A stretch of 64,000 bases of DNA. It comes from Gloeophyllum trabeum ATCC 11539 (lineage: Eukaryota > Basidiomycota > Agaricomycetes > Gloeophyllales > Gloeophyllaceae). The position numbers and the translations under genes were made by a program. The notes beneath the pieces are model-generated. The model did not search any database and was not told where the DNA came from. It worked only from the letters and a program-made list of their open reading frames with translations. Shown in pieces: positions 1-12,024 of the stretch; the stretch's first letter is position 1; the number at the start of each line of letters is the position of its first letter. The stretch covers positions 2,175,577-2,239,576 of the forward strand of contig NW_006920414.1 of NCBI RefSeq assembly GCF_000344685.1, written 5' to 3'.

Positions 1-692
1 GGCTCCCAGCTCGGGTCATTATAATGTTTGCTCATGTTAAAATAACCATCGTCATCTTCCGGTTCATCCTCGGACACGGGCGGCTTCTTCTTTGTCTGTT
101 TGGTGGGTGTCGCGGGTTTGGTCGTCTTCGCGGGCTTTTTCGGCGGGGCAACCTCGTCGACGTCCATCTCATCATCAGACACCGCTTTGCTGGTCCTCCG
201 CTTCTTCTTCGCAGAGGTCGAAGGATCCTCCTCGGGTGTTTCGTCTCTTGACTTCTTGGTGGCAGGCTTGGGTTTCACGTCGGACTTCCTCCCCCCTTTG
301 TTCTTCTTCTTCTGTCTGTCCCAGTATTCGTCAATGGCTTGCTTCGCGTTCCTGCGCGCAATGTCTAGACCCTCAGTGAATGGATGTCCAATACGACCAC
401 TTACTGGGCATCCTCCTCCGTGATCCAACTGTTCTCACTGGCGTCGTAGCCCTTCCATTTCACAAAGTAGCCCATCTTGCCCTATCCAATACCAAAGTAT
501 CATTGGCAGAGATGTCAGAATGCGCGCTTTTTCAATGTGTGGAGAGCTCGAAAGACGAACCGCTTCAAACCGCCCGTGCTGGTGATCAAGAATGGCCTCT
601 ATCTCATACTCCTCTTCCTCCTCGTCGCCGTTCTCCTCCTGCTCGTCTCCGACCTCGACGTCGTCCTCGGGCTCGGCGCGGGCTTTGGGCAT
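1..692 (-). CDS. HP1-like chromodomain protein (3' end outside window)
   Basis: Spliced as 692..561, 481..405, 351..<1. The N-terminus is acidic (MPKARAEPEDD start at 692) and is followed by a chromodomain at about residues 28-70: YEIEAILDH, then KMGYFVKWKGYD, then ASENSWITEEDA. The aromatic-cage residues Tyr, Trp and Tyr/Phe are visible. In this family the chromodomain binds methylated H3K9 and organises heterochromatin in the nucleus. Exon 3 encodes a Lys/Ser/Glu-rich hinge (AKKKRRTSK, DEMDVDEV) typical of the HP1 linker. The chromoshadow domain expected downstream would lie beyond position 1, so HP1 identity is inferred from the chromodomain plus hinge. A different chromodomain protein cannot be excluded. 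The two introns are 79 and 53 nt with GT-AG ends. Confidence 0.85.
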
Positions 693-1000
693 GGTGCACG
701 TCCTCGCGTTTCGGGGACAGGTCGCGTTCCACGCGGCGATGTAGAGAAGTCTGCTACAAGGACCGTGCGAAGTCTGGTCCCTGGCTTCGGACCATCGTGA
801 TTCGTACGCAGACTCGAGCGGTAACAGAGTTCGCATTCCATACTGCAGGAGTGAGAACGAGCGAGCAAAACTGAAGGGAGTTGGACGCTCGGTGTACTGA
901 GGTAGTGCCGTACGCACGAACGTTGGCAAAATTTAGGTACAAATGACAATGACAGCATCGACGAGCAAACAGTCAGTACAGTAATCGAATATATGGTACA

Positions 1001-1735
1001 TTACTCCCTATTCCTCCGGCGAGAAGGGCTAGCGCTACGACCTCGTCGGCCCCTACCACCCTTCGGTCCTGACGGTGGTGGCCGCACAAACGCATAATCG
1101 CATTGAACGGTCTGCTCCAGCAGAGTCGTGCCGGAAGCACCGTCTATGGCAGCTTGAGCTTCGGCCATCGTTTCGTATTCCACCAAAGCATAGCCCTGAG
1201 GAACAGTTACTCGTTGATTCTAGTCTAAAACAGATAGAGACCACCGACTGCGCACCTTAACATAGCCCGTCCGCCTGTCCAAGTTCAAGTGAAGGTTTTT
1301 TATCTCGCCGTACTCTGCGAACTTGTCCATCACGTCTTCCTCCGTAGCTTCCTCATGTACGCCAGTAACGAGAACGATCCATCCCTCCACCGCTGTTCAA
1401 ACATCGGTTAGATGCATCAGAGCATGACAGAGAAAGGACTCACATCGCGCTGCCCTCGTCTCCGAGTCTTTGGCAGATTCAACGCGGTCGTACGTAGGTT
1501 CAGGCCCCGCCGTCGTTTCATTCCCGCCGCCTTGCGCAGCCATGGATCACAATCAGCGAAGTTCCGTACCAGCCATTCAGGAACTCACCAGCCGCGTTTT
1601 GGAAACCTCTGCCTTTCCGCCTGACAACACCACCGCCCTCACCGACTGCGTGCGTAGATATATACCATTAAAGCGTTGATGTTACGCATCTGAAACACAC
1701 TCACCGTCGTCAATGTTCATGCCATCATCGGACAT
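1001..1735 (-). CDS. RNA-binding protein Y14 / RBM8A, exon junction complex core
   Basis: Five exons: 1735..1705, 1645..1589, 1530..1444, 1392..1256, 1195..1001; 168 aa, close to human RBM8A (174 aa). The N-terminus has the conserved basic motif RRKGRGF, then [20 protein letters not shown] opens the single RRM. Other family signatures are [21 protein letters not shown] (RNP2/helix region), GYALVEYET (RNP1) and a C-terminal Arg/Ser tail ([12 protein letters not shown]). In the known complex Y14 pairs with Mago, uses its RRM for protein binding rather than RNA binding, and marks spliced junctions for export and decay. All splice phases close. Presence of an EJC component fits the intron-dense genes around it. 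The gene is transcribed in the same direction as the HP1-like gene, about 310 bp away. Confidence 0.95.
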
Positions 1736-2723
1736 GGTGGATGGAGCTGTCCAAGACGAAAGTTGGCAAGGAGAGCCGCACTGAGTATCGCAGAATACCG
1801 ATGGACGTGTCGGGAACTCCCGATGAATCTATATTCCCACGGGACTCGCAGAACGTCGACGTAGAGAATGCAAGCTTGTCCAGCCTCCTTCAAGTTGCAC
1901 TCTGCATTCCGATTCATGACTTGGAGAGCTAAAGTGCTCCGCTTCATAAAATATCCATGCTACGATGCCGATTTCCACCTATTTTCTATCGGATTCTCAG
2001 GGGGACGACGCCACCGAGTTGCTGCCGAACGGGTTTGGCCGTCCGCTGAGTGCCACACTGATCCAGAACCCTTGCAGGAATAAAATAGGGCGTCGCACCA
2101 AGGCGTACAGGCTCGATTCCACCTGGTGTTTCTTTAGAATGAGATAGTGCACCCACACTGGGGTGTGGCTAGGCCTTGAGCTGCTGCGTGGAAATGGACT
2201 CTGCGGCGCTGGTGGGAACCTACTTCAGAGACATTCGCATTCACTTGGCAACGGCACCGCTGTCCGACTCCGTCACAATATCAAGCAGCCTCCCGACAGA
2301 ACTGGACGGCTACTGCGAGTACCGCGTCCGTCGGGCGTGTGACACCCGACGGGATTATGTCGCAGCTTCCTGATGCGGCGTCGCGGTATCTCATATAGTC
2401 ATTTTACGCGGCAGCCCCACGTACGCTCTTGCACGGTGCCTGGAATATGTCGTTGCTATTGGCCATGGATCTCGGCAAGTATAGATCGCGATCCTTTCTC
2501 CGGTGCATGCGTCTGAGTCAGACCGGATTGAGAATCTTTTCGCTCATTCACGTCTGCGCGCGTTCGCACACCTCATAGCACGAACATCACTTATGAGCAT
2601 ATCCATTCGGCGCTAAATACGCGCGAGTATTAAAGAGGCAGGAATGCCACCCCAGGCCCTCCATTCCATCCTTTCATCCGAGTCTCATTCATACACGCTT
2701 GACTCTAAAAAAACAAAGCAGCT
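1736..2723. other. Intergenic region between Y14 and a MYND gene
   Basis: This is the shared upstream region of two divergent genes. Only short overlapping open frames without splice support or recognisable motifs are present. An AT-rich stretch with ATTAAAG lies near 2628, followed by a pyrimidine-rich leader that runs into the start codon at 2724, consistent with a core promoter of the MYND gene. Confidence 0.5.
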
Positions 2724-3441
2724 ATGAGCACTATCCAGCACCAATGCATGGTCTGCTACCACCCCACCTCATTGTGGTGTGGACGTTGTGAACGGGCCTA
2801 CTACTGCTCGCCAGAGCACCAGCAAAATGTGAGTCTTCTTCACCGGTCGGTCGCATGATACTGTCCCATGCTAACGTTGAGCTTAGGATTGGCCAAGACA
2901 TAAGATGGAGTGTTTGCCCGCGCACCGCTCGCAGCACAACTACAATCAGATCGCAACGCCGCCCTTATACCAACAACCTCTGGTATCTGTCTCCGCGTTG
3001 CTTTTCAGCCCAGAGGAAGGTACGCTACGCGTTACTTGTCGCGCATATCACGTGAGCGCTAACAATCGCCCATGTGCAGAACGGCCGCGTGTCATAACCG
3101 TGCAGTGTAGGCCCCAGCAGGTGCCCGCCAACGGGTCATGTCCAACGCCACTGGTACAAGACTTCTTCTCGGACGGCCAAGTCGGCAGCATTGTCCTTAC
3201 GCAGGGCTTGAATAACGAACCTCTCAGGTTCCCGCTACATCTCTTTTACAGTCAATCATCGCTTTCGCGCGGAGCGCCAGTCAACAGGGCAATCTTGAGG
3301 ATAACCTCGGGAGCAGCTCCAAAACCCTGGTGTGGCCCGGTGGTTGTCCTAAAGTTTAATGGCTCCCGTCGGCAAGGCTACTCGGACGCAGGTTCCAACG
3401 ATCTCCCCACGCTCTCAGCGTACTTCCTGACCTACAAATAG
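2724..3441 (+). CDS. MYND-type zinc-finger protein
   Basis: Three exons: 2724..2828, 2887..3019, 3080..3441; 199 aa. The MYND finger occupies residues 8-46: CMVC, then CGRC, YYCSPEH, then WPRHKMEC. Spacing fits the C-x2-C/C-x2-C/C-x3-C/H-x3-C pattern except that the sixth ligand position is His (CSPEH) instead of Cys. MYND fingers bind two zinc ions and mediate protein-protein contacts, usually with proline-rich partners. The rest of the protein (about 150 residues) has no motif I can name; it is rich in beta-type hydrophobic patterns and ends in LSAYFLTYK. Many Agaricomycetes carry expanded families of short MYND proteins of unknown function. This one is not closely similar to the pair at 40-51.6 kb. 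Confidence 0.8.
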
Positions 3442-4586
3442 ATGATTTTGTGAGTGTTTCGATCTGACTCCTGGAGCACAGAGTCTAACATCGCATTGTC
3501 CCCGCCCTTAGAATCCTGCTGATACCTGGTGCACAATCGCTTTCGCTAATTCGCTTTCATTGCTTTATTGTCCTGCTCGTCATAGTCCCTAATAGACAGA
3601 CTTATCTTAGTAATCTTGGTAGCTATAGATAGACAAATACTATGGGCAGAGATCTGTCCTTTGCACCTGAAACACATCGCGTAGAGAGCAGTTCGGAGCC
3701 GTAAGCATGAGAAGCGGGAAGCAGGAAGAGGATGCATACCCGCGAAGATCGTACTCGGAAGGGCAGGTCGTTGCAAATCACACCAAGAACTTTGCTCGTC
3801 ATGCGCATGACGTCGCCGCTGCGGCGGTGAATGGACAGACAGACAACGATGCTCCAGTCCGTCCGCCGCCTGAGATGTCAATCTGATACGCGGCATGGAG
3901 AATATATGATAGAGCCATATGACGACGCTGACCATTGCAAATCCGAGCGGAGGCCTGGCCACTCCCCTGGAAGGATTTTAGGTTTTTAGGGTTTGGCGAG
4001 AAGAGCAAACAGGGCGACTTCTGCTTTGCTGTGCAGTGCAGACGTCTCAGATCATGACACGGACGTGTCTTCCAAGCTTGCGGTTCTTATTTTCATCCGA
4101 TGGCAGCAAATTCCAGGCAATGGCACTAAGCTATCTATGGTGTGATGCGCCCTGGCTGCTTGCAGACATTTCTGCCCTTAGGTAAAAGTAAGATCAATCT
4201 GCGAGAGTCAAGGGGACAGGCCATCATCCGCGAAATATTCGTGTGGTACCCACCTTGTGCATCGGCTTCGAAAAAAAGCGGTCCACCGCGTGCTCGCTGC
4301 CTATGCAAAGTTGAATCATATGTATGCGGAACTCATCGCCTGATAAGTTTTAGAGGGTCTGGCTCAACTCTGCGTGCACGAACAAACGATGTTACATGCA
4401 CACGGAAGCAAATCTGACGGTAAATATAGCAAGAGCCATGTAACCGGAGATCGAGTGGCGGACTCTAGATGCCCGTGCCAGGATGGTGCAAGGCGTCCGG
4501 CGAAGGGATTACAGTGACCGGAAAATAACGTAATTTCCAATTTGGACCGGCGGACCCTAACCTTAACACCTCCCCGCTCTTGGACC
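3442..4586. other. Intergenic, no gene recognised
   Basis: The interval is 1.1 kb between two plus-strand genes. The longest open frame is a 138-codon minus-strand frame at 3546..3962. It has no recognisable domain, no supporting splice pattern and unremarkable composition, so it is not called. Confidence 0.5.
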
Positions 4587-5881
4587 ATGATCACCTTCAC
4601 CTCTTTTCATCCTCCTTCGCAAAGTGCTGCCTTTCATGGGCGCACGAAACACCACTCGGACGTCGAAGACGACGTCGATATGGACCTGGCCGAGGTCGAA
4701 TATGATGGCGGCGCACGATTGACATGTCCAGGAGATTACATCACGTCTTCGCAAGCTTTCATGCGGTACGTGCTCAACGGTACACCTGGAAGATTTCAGC
4801 GCGGTTCTAATCGGACTTTTTCTCCTCAGCGGGCATGGCACTTATGTCGAGAACGACCAAGTCATCGCCTCTGTAGCGGGCACTGTCGAACGTGTGAATA
4901 AGCTGGTAACGGTACGCGCCATCCGAACTAGGTAAGTCTAACCCGTTGTCAGGAATAATCAGGATCAGTGCATAACGAGGGTGAGAGTCAAGGTACAGCC
5001 CAGAGGTTGGCGATCTCGTTGTGGGCCGAATTACAGAAGTGCAGCCTAAGCGGTGGAAGGTCGACGCCAACTCCCGGCAGGATGCCGTCCTGATGCTCTC
5101 GTCAGTGAACCTTCCCGGAGGAGTGCAGGTATGCAAATCAAACAATGCGCCAATTTATTTCATATACTTCTCTGGATATACGTGCTGATCGGCGTCCTTG
5201 CTTGCTTCCGTTGAATTCAGAGACGAAAACTGGAAAGCGATGAATTGCAGATGCGCACATTCTTCGAAGAGGGTGATCTGCTCGTCGCGGAGGTGCAGGC
5301 GTTCTTCTCTGACGGCGCCATGTCGTTACACACACGTTCGCTCAAGTACGGCAAGGTACGTACTCCGCACATATCTCTCGTGTCTCACCTCACTCAAGCA
5401 AGGACGTTCTTCCCATACATAGCTGCGCAATGGCCAACTCATCGCGGTCCCGCCCATCCTGGTCCGACGGCTCAAGTCGCATTTCATCACGCTGCCGTGC
5501 GGGGTGGACTTGATCCTGGGGCTGAACGGGTATATCTGGGTGAGCAAACACGTGAAAGATAATGACCAGGAAGGCGAAGAGGGCTTTGACGCCGAGGCTG
5601 TGTATTCAAGTCAGAACGACGTTAGTGTGCCGCACTCTTTGTTCATTGTGCACTTAGTCATGCTCATTGTGTCTAAGGACATTGATGAGGCAACTCGGTC
5701 AGCCATTTCGAGCGTGACCAATATAATACGGGTGTTGGCGGCGCATTTTGTGCCGCTCACGGATGCAATATTGTTGGAGGCGTATGCGTGGGTGATGGAC
5801 CAGGAGATAGGTACCAAGGACATTCTCCAAGAGGAGACCAGCGATTTCTTGGTGGCTGCATTGACCAGTTCGAGAGAATAA
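4587..5881 (+). CDS. RRP4: Exosome complex subunit Rrp4 (EXOSC2)
   Basis: Six exons: 4587..4765, 4830..4931, 4993..5128, 5221..5355, 5423..5620, 5678..5881; 317 aa. Rrp4 is a cap subunit of the 3'-5' RNA exosome in nucleus and cytoplasm. Family hallmarks appear in order: [19 protein letters not shown] (N-terminal domain), [32 protein letters not shown] (S1 domain), [31 protein letters not shown] and [11 protein letters not shown], then a KH region with [20 protein letters not shown]. The ATG at 4587 was chosen because it directly precedes the conserved reading frame; the frame is open a little further upstream but without another ATG. The length is slightly more than the human protein (293 aa), owing mainly to an acidic insert after the GYIW motif. 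Confidence 0.95.
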
Positions 5882-6360
5882 GTAAAGGCCGTGGTTTGTG
5901 CAATAGGAGGTCTGATCAGCGAGCCCGCGGGCGGCCATGTGCTGACCTATGGGAGCGAGTACCTTCTATCTCACAGATTTGCCCGATTGAAAGTTTCGCC
6001 CGCGTGCGGCGTTACGGCACTGTCGAAAGGCAGAAGCTCTATATGTACTGTATGTGGTGTGTTGCTCTACAATGAATAACCATAATTCAGCATTGCGGCT
6101 CGAGAATTCTCAAAGAATCGATGGCATTGACAATCCTGCAAACCGCGAGGATGGCCGACGCAGCAGTCCTGTGAGCATGTGAGGATAAATCTCTCAGAAC
6201 ACCGTACATAAGCAAGAAAAGCAATTAGACATTAGACGCGTGGGAGTGCACATTCATACGCATGACATCAATAAAATAGACTGTACTGCACATTAGCCAT
6301 TGCCGAGTCCTGCCTGTGACGGAATTCAACATATAAGGTGCAAACATGGATATAACTTTC
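5882..6360. other. Convergent intergenic region
   Basis: This is the 3' flank shared by RRP4 (+) and the gene ending at 6361 (-). I see no coding signal. It contains AT-rich stretches such as AATAAAATAG around 6270 that could serve 3'-end formation. Confidence 0.4.
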
Positions 6361-9300
6361 TCATAGCTCCTGGTGCGCGGATGGCGCCGCCTTCTCCGCC
6401 TCGGCCTCAACGTCTTGCACAAGGCTCTCAACTGCCTCTTCCGGTGTTACACCCTGGGAAGCCGTCTTGGTGGAAGATGATGCTTGCCCCTGGGACTTTA
6501 GGGCTTCTGCAGCTCGACCCAGAGCGTCAATCACCTCTTCTTTAGACCGACCGATCACTGGCAGTGCAGCTCCCATCGCTGTATCCTTCTCCGGGTCCGG
6601 AACAGGGAGAATGGAAGCGTCTGGGATCGGCGACTGCGGCGTTGTGGGCGCATCGGACTTGTCTTCGGAATCCTGTTTGTCGGCATCTTCCTCGTCGTTG
6701 CTCCCACCGAACGCGCGATGTCCGGAGCGTTTGAGGCCACGTACCCGCGTTTGGAACCCGGTGACGATGTCTTTGATCTCTGCCTCCAGGTCATTCAGTG
6801 CCGGCAGGACAGGGTTAATCGGCGGTGAAGGATGTGTTCCATTCTGGATCATCAGAGCTTGCTGTGTGAAGTTTTCACTCGCTGCATGGAGTGTTGCGAG
6901 TCGTTAGCTTCAGAGTTTCCTCAACTCAGGACATTCTGCTTACCGCGCATCAGGTCATGGTAACGAACCCAGTCCGTGTAATCAACGTCATCCAGCCAGG
7001 CGTAGTCCATTCCGATATCAGCCTGTGCTCTCTCGGCAAGATCCTTCACGGCTTCAGCAACGTCATTCACCTACGATGCAAAGGTCAAGATAACAAACGT
7101 AGGAATGAAGCTGTCCGTACCTCCTGCATCTCTCGGTACTGCACGGTCCCGTGCCATTCGTTCACAAGACCCGCAACCTTGTCTATCCTCTCCTCAAACC
7201 GCTTCTCAACACGGTCCAGTACCTTTCCCCAGAGTCTTTCCTTGTCCTGGACACTTCTGTCCTCCTTCTTCAACGTCTTCAGGTACCCATCAGCGCCCTT
7301 TAAGAACTTCTCGGCCTCCTCCACAAGGCCTTCCACTTCACCTTGGATCTCCTTCGACTCCTTCAGCTCCGTGACGGCCGCCTTCCTCAAAGCAACGAGT
7401 GATTTACGCAGCTCCTTTTTCTTCGCCTTGATCAATGCCTCGAGTTCTTCTTCCCATTTCGCGTGCCTAGAAGTGATGTCGCGGCGCTTTTCGGCCGTGC
7501 GCTTCCGACGGGCTTCTTTTTCCTCCGCGGTTTCCGAGGGAGTAGGCATCGAATCTAGTATGTCATCAGTATCGAAGGGCTCAGGTTCATCCGAGTCCAA
7601 GTCCCCGAGGATGTCGATGAACTCGTTCAGCTCAAAATCATCACCTCCTGGAGCGGATGTTGGCTGAGGGGCCACGAAAGAGGGAGTCTTGGAAGGACCA
7701 GTGACTTCGGTGACTAGAGATTCCACGGTGGATGTGGCTTCCTTAACAAGGGATGCGACGCTGGAACTTGCATCCTCCGCATGCGTCGCAATAATTGAAG
7801 AGACAGAGGAAAGTGTTTCAGTTGCCGACTCGGCCGCGCTAGACCAAGAGGAAGTCGAGGGATCTGAAGAATAGCTCGAAGGAACCTCCGCCTCGACTAT
7901 GGTAGCAGGGGCAGAAGCTAACGGAGTACCGACACCGACTTCAGCGGATACACCCGACACTAGAGAGGATGCGGTGCTTTGTGCAGCTGAAGCGACGGAG
8001 GACAAGGTCTCCGAGGCACTAGAAGCGACAGTTGCCGCCTTAGAGGTCACCGACGACTCAGCCTCCCTCGCGCTTGAAGAGGCAGTCTGAACTCGAGAAG
8101 ACAATGATGACGAAGCTTCCCGTGCGCTAGACACGGCCGTGTACACTTGACTCTTGATCTGCTGTGCCTTTCCCGTGCTCAGTTCTGTGACTTTACCCAG
8201 CAAGGTAATCACATGGGGATCGACGAACTGACGCCGTTGCTCCTGTAGGAAGGCAAGGGCTCGAAGCAGCACCTGCCTGGACCGCTGCAATGCAGGTATA
8301 GCATAGGGCTTCGCGACCTGGTAGCCGGTTTGAGCCTTCTGGGCTGCAAGAGTAATATACGGCTGCGACGACCTGTACCACCGCTCGAGGTTGTACTGAG
8401 CCAGCCGGACACGAGGAGCTACAGCACGGTGGTACTCCCGCTCTAGTTGGGAACGGTAGGGCTCGACTTTGGCTTCAAGCTTCTTCAGTTCGGGAACAAC
8501 GAACTTATTCCATTGCGGCACAACACGTTGATTCCACTGCGGAATCACACGCCGGATCCATTGCGTGCGCGTCTGGTCAATAACGAATTCCCCAGTGGTG
8601 ATGACCTTCTGGCGGTACGGTTCGACACGCTGCACGTAAGGGGCGACCGACGGATGGTCCAGAACAGGCCTGAGGGGAGTGAGAATATATGGTTCGACGA
8701 TGCGGTGGTGTGAGGCAGAGAGGGCGCGACAGATAGGATGGGAATCGGGCGTGACTGGTTTATCAGGAGAGCAAACAAAAAGCGAATAAATTAGAAGGAC
8801 TCCAAATAAGATATCACGGATGAGGGCGAAGAAGGAATTGCGGGCTTTGCGTTGTTTCTGTATGCGTGTCAGGTCATGTCAGACATTGTCGGCTAGCGGC
8901 CAGGATAAGGTCAAACGTACTTTGGCAGCCTTCTTATTTTTGGACTTGCTCTTCGACTTCTGGGATTTATCGCCAGAACCGTCGTCCTACCAAGGGGGAG
9001 ATCGTCAGCACGCTCACTACAGCGTGTACACGCAGAGCAGAAGATCCCCTCAGTCATCCGGATAACTGCACAACCACAACCACAATGCCCGGCTGCCCAC
9101 TTCCTCTCTAATCTGTTCAAACAGCCCTTAGTAGCCAGCACGCCGACAAACCTTCGGCATTTCACCGGATCCACGCACCACCCCCATGCACGTCACGCGC
9201 GACCGCAATCCCAACAGGTGGCATAAACCAACAAATGCTACTCACCGACTGGTCCAATCCCACGGGCTGCGTCACGCTCGACGACCCCGTAGCGTCCACC

Positions 9301-9416
9301 GCCGCCGCCCCATTCGCAGGAGACTTGCCCTTCGCGACCCTCGGCAGCGGCTGCGACGAATTCGTGCGCGAGGACGGCGTCGGGGGCGCAATGGGTTCCT
9401 TTCGAGTCACCACCAT
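6361..9416 (-). CDS. Conserved fungal protein with N-terminal membrane anchor, Ser/Ala-rich and coiled-coil regions (unknown function)
   Basis: Five exons: 9416..9246, 8986..8921, 8857..7121, 7070..6944, 6881..6361; 873 aa, all phases consistent. Residues 1-78 are disordered with a Lys-rich stretch (KSKSKSKNKKAAK). Residues about 88-108 (FFALIRDILFGVLLIYSLFV) form one hydrophobic helix, so the protein is probably membrane-anchored with no cleavable signal. Next come amphipathic repeats with periodic VEPYR, VVPQWN, IPQWN and QPYITLA motifs, then a 200-residue Ser/Ala-rich segment (SSAREA, TASSSARE and similar), an acidic segment, and a long Lys/Glu-rich coiled coil. The C-terminal exons contain a conserved-looking block (DMDYAWLDDVDYTDWVRYH type, about residues 683-700). 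I do not recognise the family. The layout resembles lipid-droplet or organelle-surface coat proteins, but that is only analogy. Confidence 0.8.
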
Positions 9417-9752
9417 CGTACCAGAGACAGAGATTTTATGTACTGCAAGTTCGACCAGCGATAGGGAGGATTAGAGGAGGCGGGTACTGGTAGAGAGCAT
9501 AGGTAGTTGGCACACGCCACTGACGTGGTTTAGGCGCGTCGCAATAATTTCCCACGGTGCAGGAGAAGACATCACTGCGCGACTTCATCGAGATGAAGCA
9601 GGTTCGGGGCAAAGTGACGTCGAAGTGAAATACGACAGGACATTTCAGTGAATCCGGTCCCGCGAATGGACACGCAGCACATGTACAAGCGGGTGTATAC
9701 GATATACAATCTCAAGCGTCCACAGATTTTCTTCCTCTGCTCGCCACACCCC

Positions 9753-12024
9753 TCAAACAAGAGCCTGCAGCTTCCCAAAGTTCGGCGTCCCCAAGCCAGT
9801 CACCTAGCGCAATTCGTCCATTCAGCTTCTGCATCTGCAGTCACGGTAGAGAAAAGAAAGACGAACAGGATCCCAGCCGGCGCGCGCAGTGAACCCGTTG
9901 GTGTTGCACCCAGGGTTCGAGCCGGACGTGATGTCAGTCAAGCCCGACACACCGGTCGAGTACAAGAACGGGTTGAGGAACCCGAGCGGGGCCTTCCCGC
10001 TCGCGAGGCGGTAGTCGTTCAGGAGCGCCACGACACCGGCGAATGTCTGACAATTGTCCGATTAATATTAGTAGGTCGATATGTCATCACGAATGTGAGT
10101 CTTACGGGAGAGCTCGCGCTGGTGCCGGACACGCCGACCGTGCGTCCGCTGAGCACGATCTGGAAGTTCTGCCCTTGGGCAGCTACGTCCGGGAAACCCC
10201 TTCCAGTAGCGCTGGTCAAGCAACAGACGTCAGCGTCCCGTCACCGGACCGACACAGATACACCCACTTGTACAAGCCGCTGTACTTGGTGCCCAGCGAG
10301 CTCAAGAACGTCGAAACCGCGCTCGACTGGTAGCTCGGCTGCGCAAAGTAGTTCGAGAACCCGCCGCTCGAGAAACTGACCGCCACCTCGGGGTTGATCC
10401 TGTACGTCCCGCCGACGGAGGTGACATACGGGCCTGCAGCGGGATCATCGTTAGTAAATGGCACGGCAACTAAGTCCGGGTTACCGGGATTCTCACAGCT
10501 AGCGGGGAAGATGGGCTGGAACTTGACGGTGTCGGTCCCGTCGTTGGTCGTGCAGTCGCCGCCGCCGACGCCGAAGTCGCCCGACGAGAAGAGGACGGAG
10601 CTCCCACGCGCGCCCAGCTGGGCGTACAGGTTGCACACGCTAGTCGCATAGTCTAGCGGGACCTGCACATGCACATTTGAGCTCAGATCATCCGCGGGTG
10701 ATGAACTTGGATGTGGGAAACGAGGCACGTACGGTCTGCTCGTCGTCGCCATAAGACGTCGTGAACGTCTGCGGGACGGAAGACTGATTGAGAATATAGT
10801 TCAGCCAATCCAAATACGGCTCGTTAGTGTTTGATGTCGTTTCAGAGTCGGGGATGTAGGGAGGCGACCCGCCGGTGCTGGATGGGAACGCGTGAGGTCA
10901 TTCCGAACGAGTGGGAGCCACCGCAGTGATAGCGCGTCTAGCTTACCTGTAATAGATGTTCGGCGTGGGGTAGCTGATAGCCTCGGTGTATTGAATATCA
11001 AGGTTCGCCTGGATCACACATCCGCATCTGAATCAGCCATAGACTCAGTTTGAGGGGAAGAAGGGGTTGACCTCATCACCGGGATCGGACTGGTCGTTTC
11101 CGCCGCCGTTGATCTGTACGACTGTGAAGTCCGCGCCCGTCGCGTCCGTGCGGTACTTCTTGAAGAACGTCTGCAGGTCCGAGTGGCTGGCGTACTCGTC
11201 CAAGTAGCCCGCGACCCCGAGCTTGTTCTGGGAGGTCGCCGCGGGAGTGTAGCCGGAAGTGTTGTACAGGGCACGCAGGCACGAAGGGGTGATGGTCGAC
11301 GAGCAGCTGGAGGGGATGGTGGCCAGAGATCCGAGCGACGCGAGCTCGTGCTGGAAGTCATCCTGGTCCACAACGGTGCTGTTCTTCTCACGGAAGCTGG
11401 TAGCCTTCATGCTCTTGATGGTGCCGAAATAGGTGGTGGGAGTGATCACCTGGATGTGCTCATGCAGCACAGACGGCAGGCTGTAGCTCAAAGTGCGGAC
11501 GACGGTCTCGGAGGTGGCGTCGTGCCGATACACGTTATACTTTGTACCTGTCAAAGAGTCCATAAGACACTCCACGCGAAGGTACACGAGCACTTACCCA
11601 GCATCCGCTCCGCCTGATCCACAGAAACTACCAGTGTAATCCAATCACCTCCGCCGGACCGGTGGGTCTCCTGCGAATTGACGCCATGGTGCTCGAGCCA
11701 TTCATCAACCAAGTTTGTCGACTCGGGATGGGGCTTGACGAGCTCCTCGACCTCTTCCTTGGACAAGTGCTTCCCGTACCGCTGATGCGCGGGATCGCTG
11801 ACTTCGAACAGCGACGCAATCAAGTCCTCAATCTTGTCCTGCTTCAGACCAATGCGCATTTCAAGCTTATGGTCCGCCGGCGCGTCGTGCTGATACGTCC
11901 ATCCCTTGGGGGTCTCCCCCCATGCATGCTTGACCTGCAGGTCGTCCCACCGCTTCTCGACGAGCGGTTTGCCCCACGCACCGAGGCTGACTGTCGCGGC
12001 GAGGATGAGCAGAGACCGTAGCAT
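9753..12024 (-). CDS. Sedolisin family (S53) tripeptidyl peptidase, secreted
   Basis: Eight exons: 12024..11598, 11547..11072, 11008..10947, 10877..10733, 10662..10268, 10211..10106, 10046..9867, 9803..9753; 613 aa. A signal peptide ([18 protein letters not shown]) is followed by a pro-domain with [15 protein letters not shown] and [17 protein letters not shown], typical of pro-kumamolisin-activation domains. The sedolisin catalytic set is visible: Glu301 and Asp305 in EANLDIQY (the E-x3-D pair, split by an intron), oxyanion Asp399 in SSGDFGVG, and the nucleophile Ser533 in SGTSASSP. The calcium site is represented by DITSG and [13 protein letters not shown] at the C-terminus. The enzyme would remove tripeptides from proteins in acidic surroundings. 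It is adjacent to and co-oriented with a GH127 gene, both secreted, suggesting a degradative neighbourhood. Confidence 0.95.

Noticed and set aside
3546..3962. 138-codon minus-strand frame
   Set aside because: No motif, no splice context, and it lies in an otherwise non-coding gap; it is likely a chance frame.
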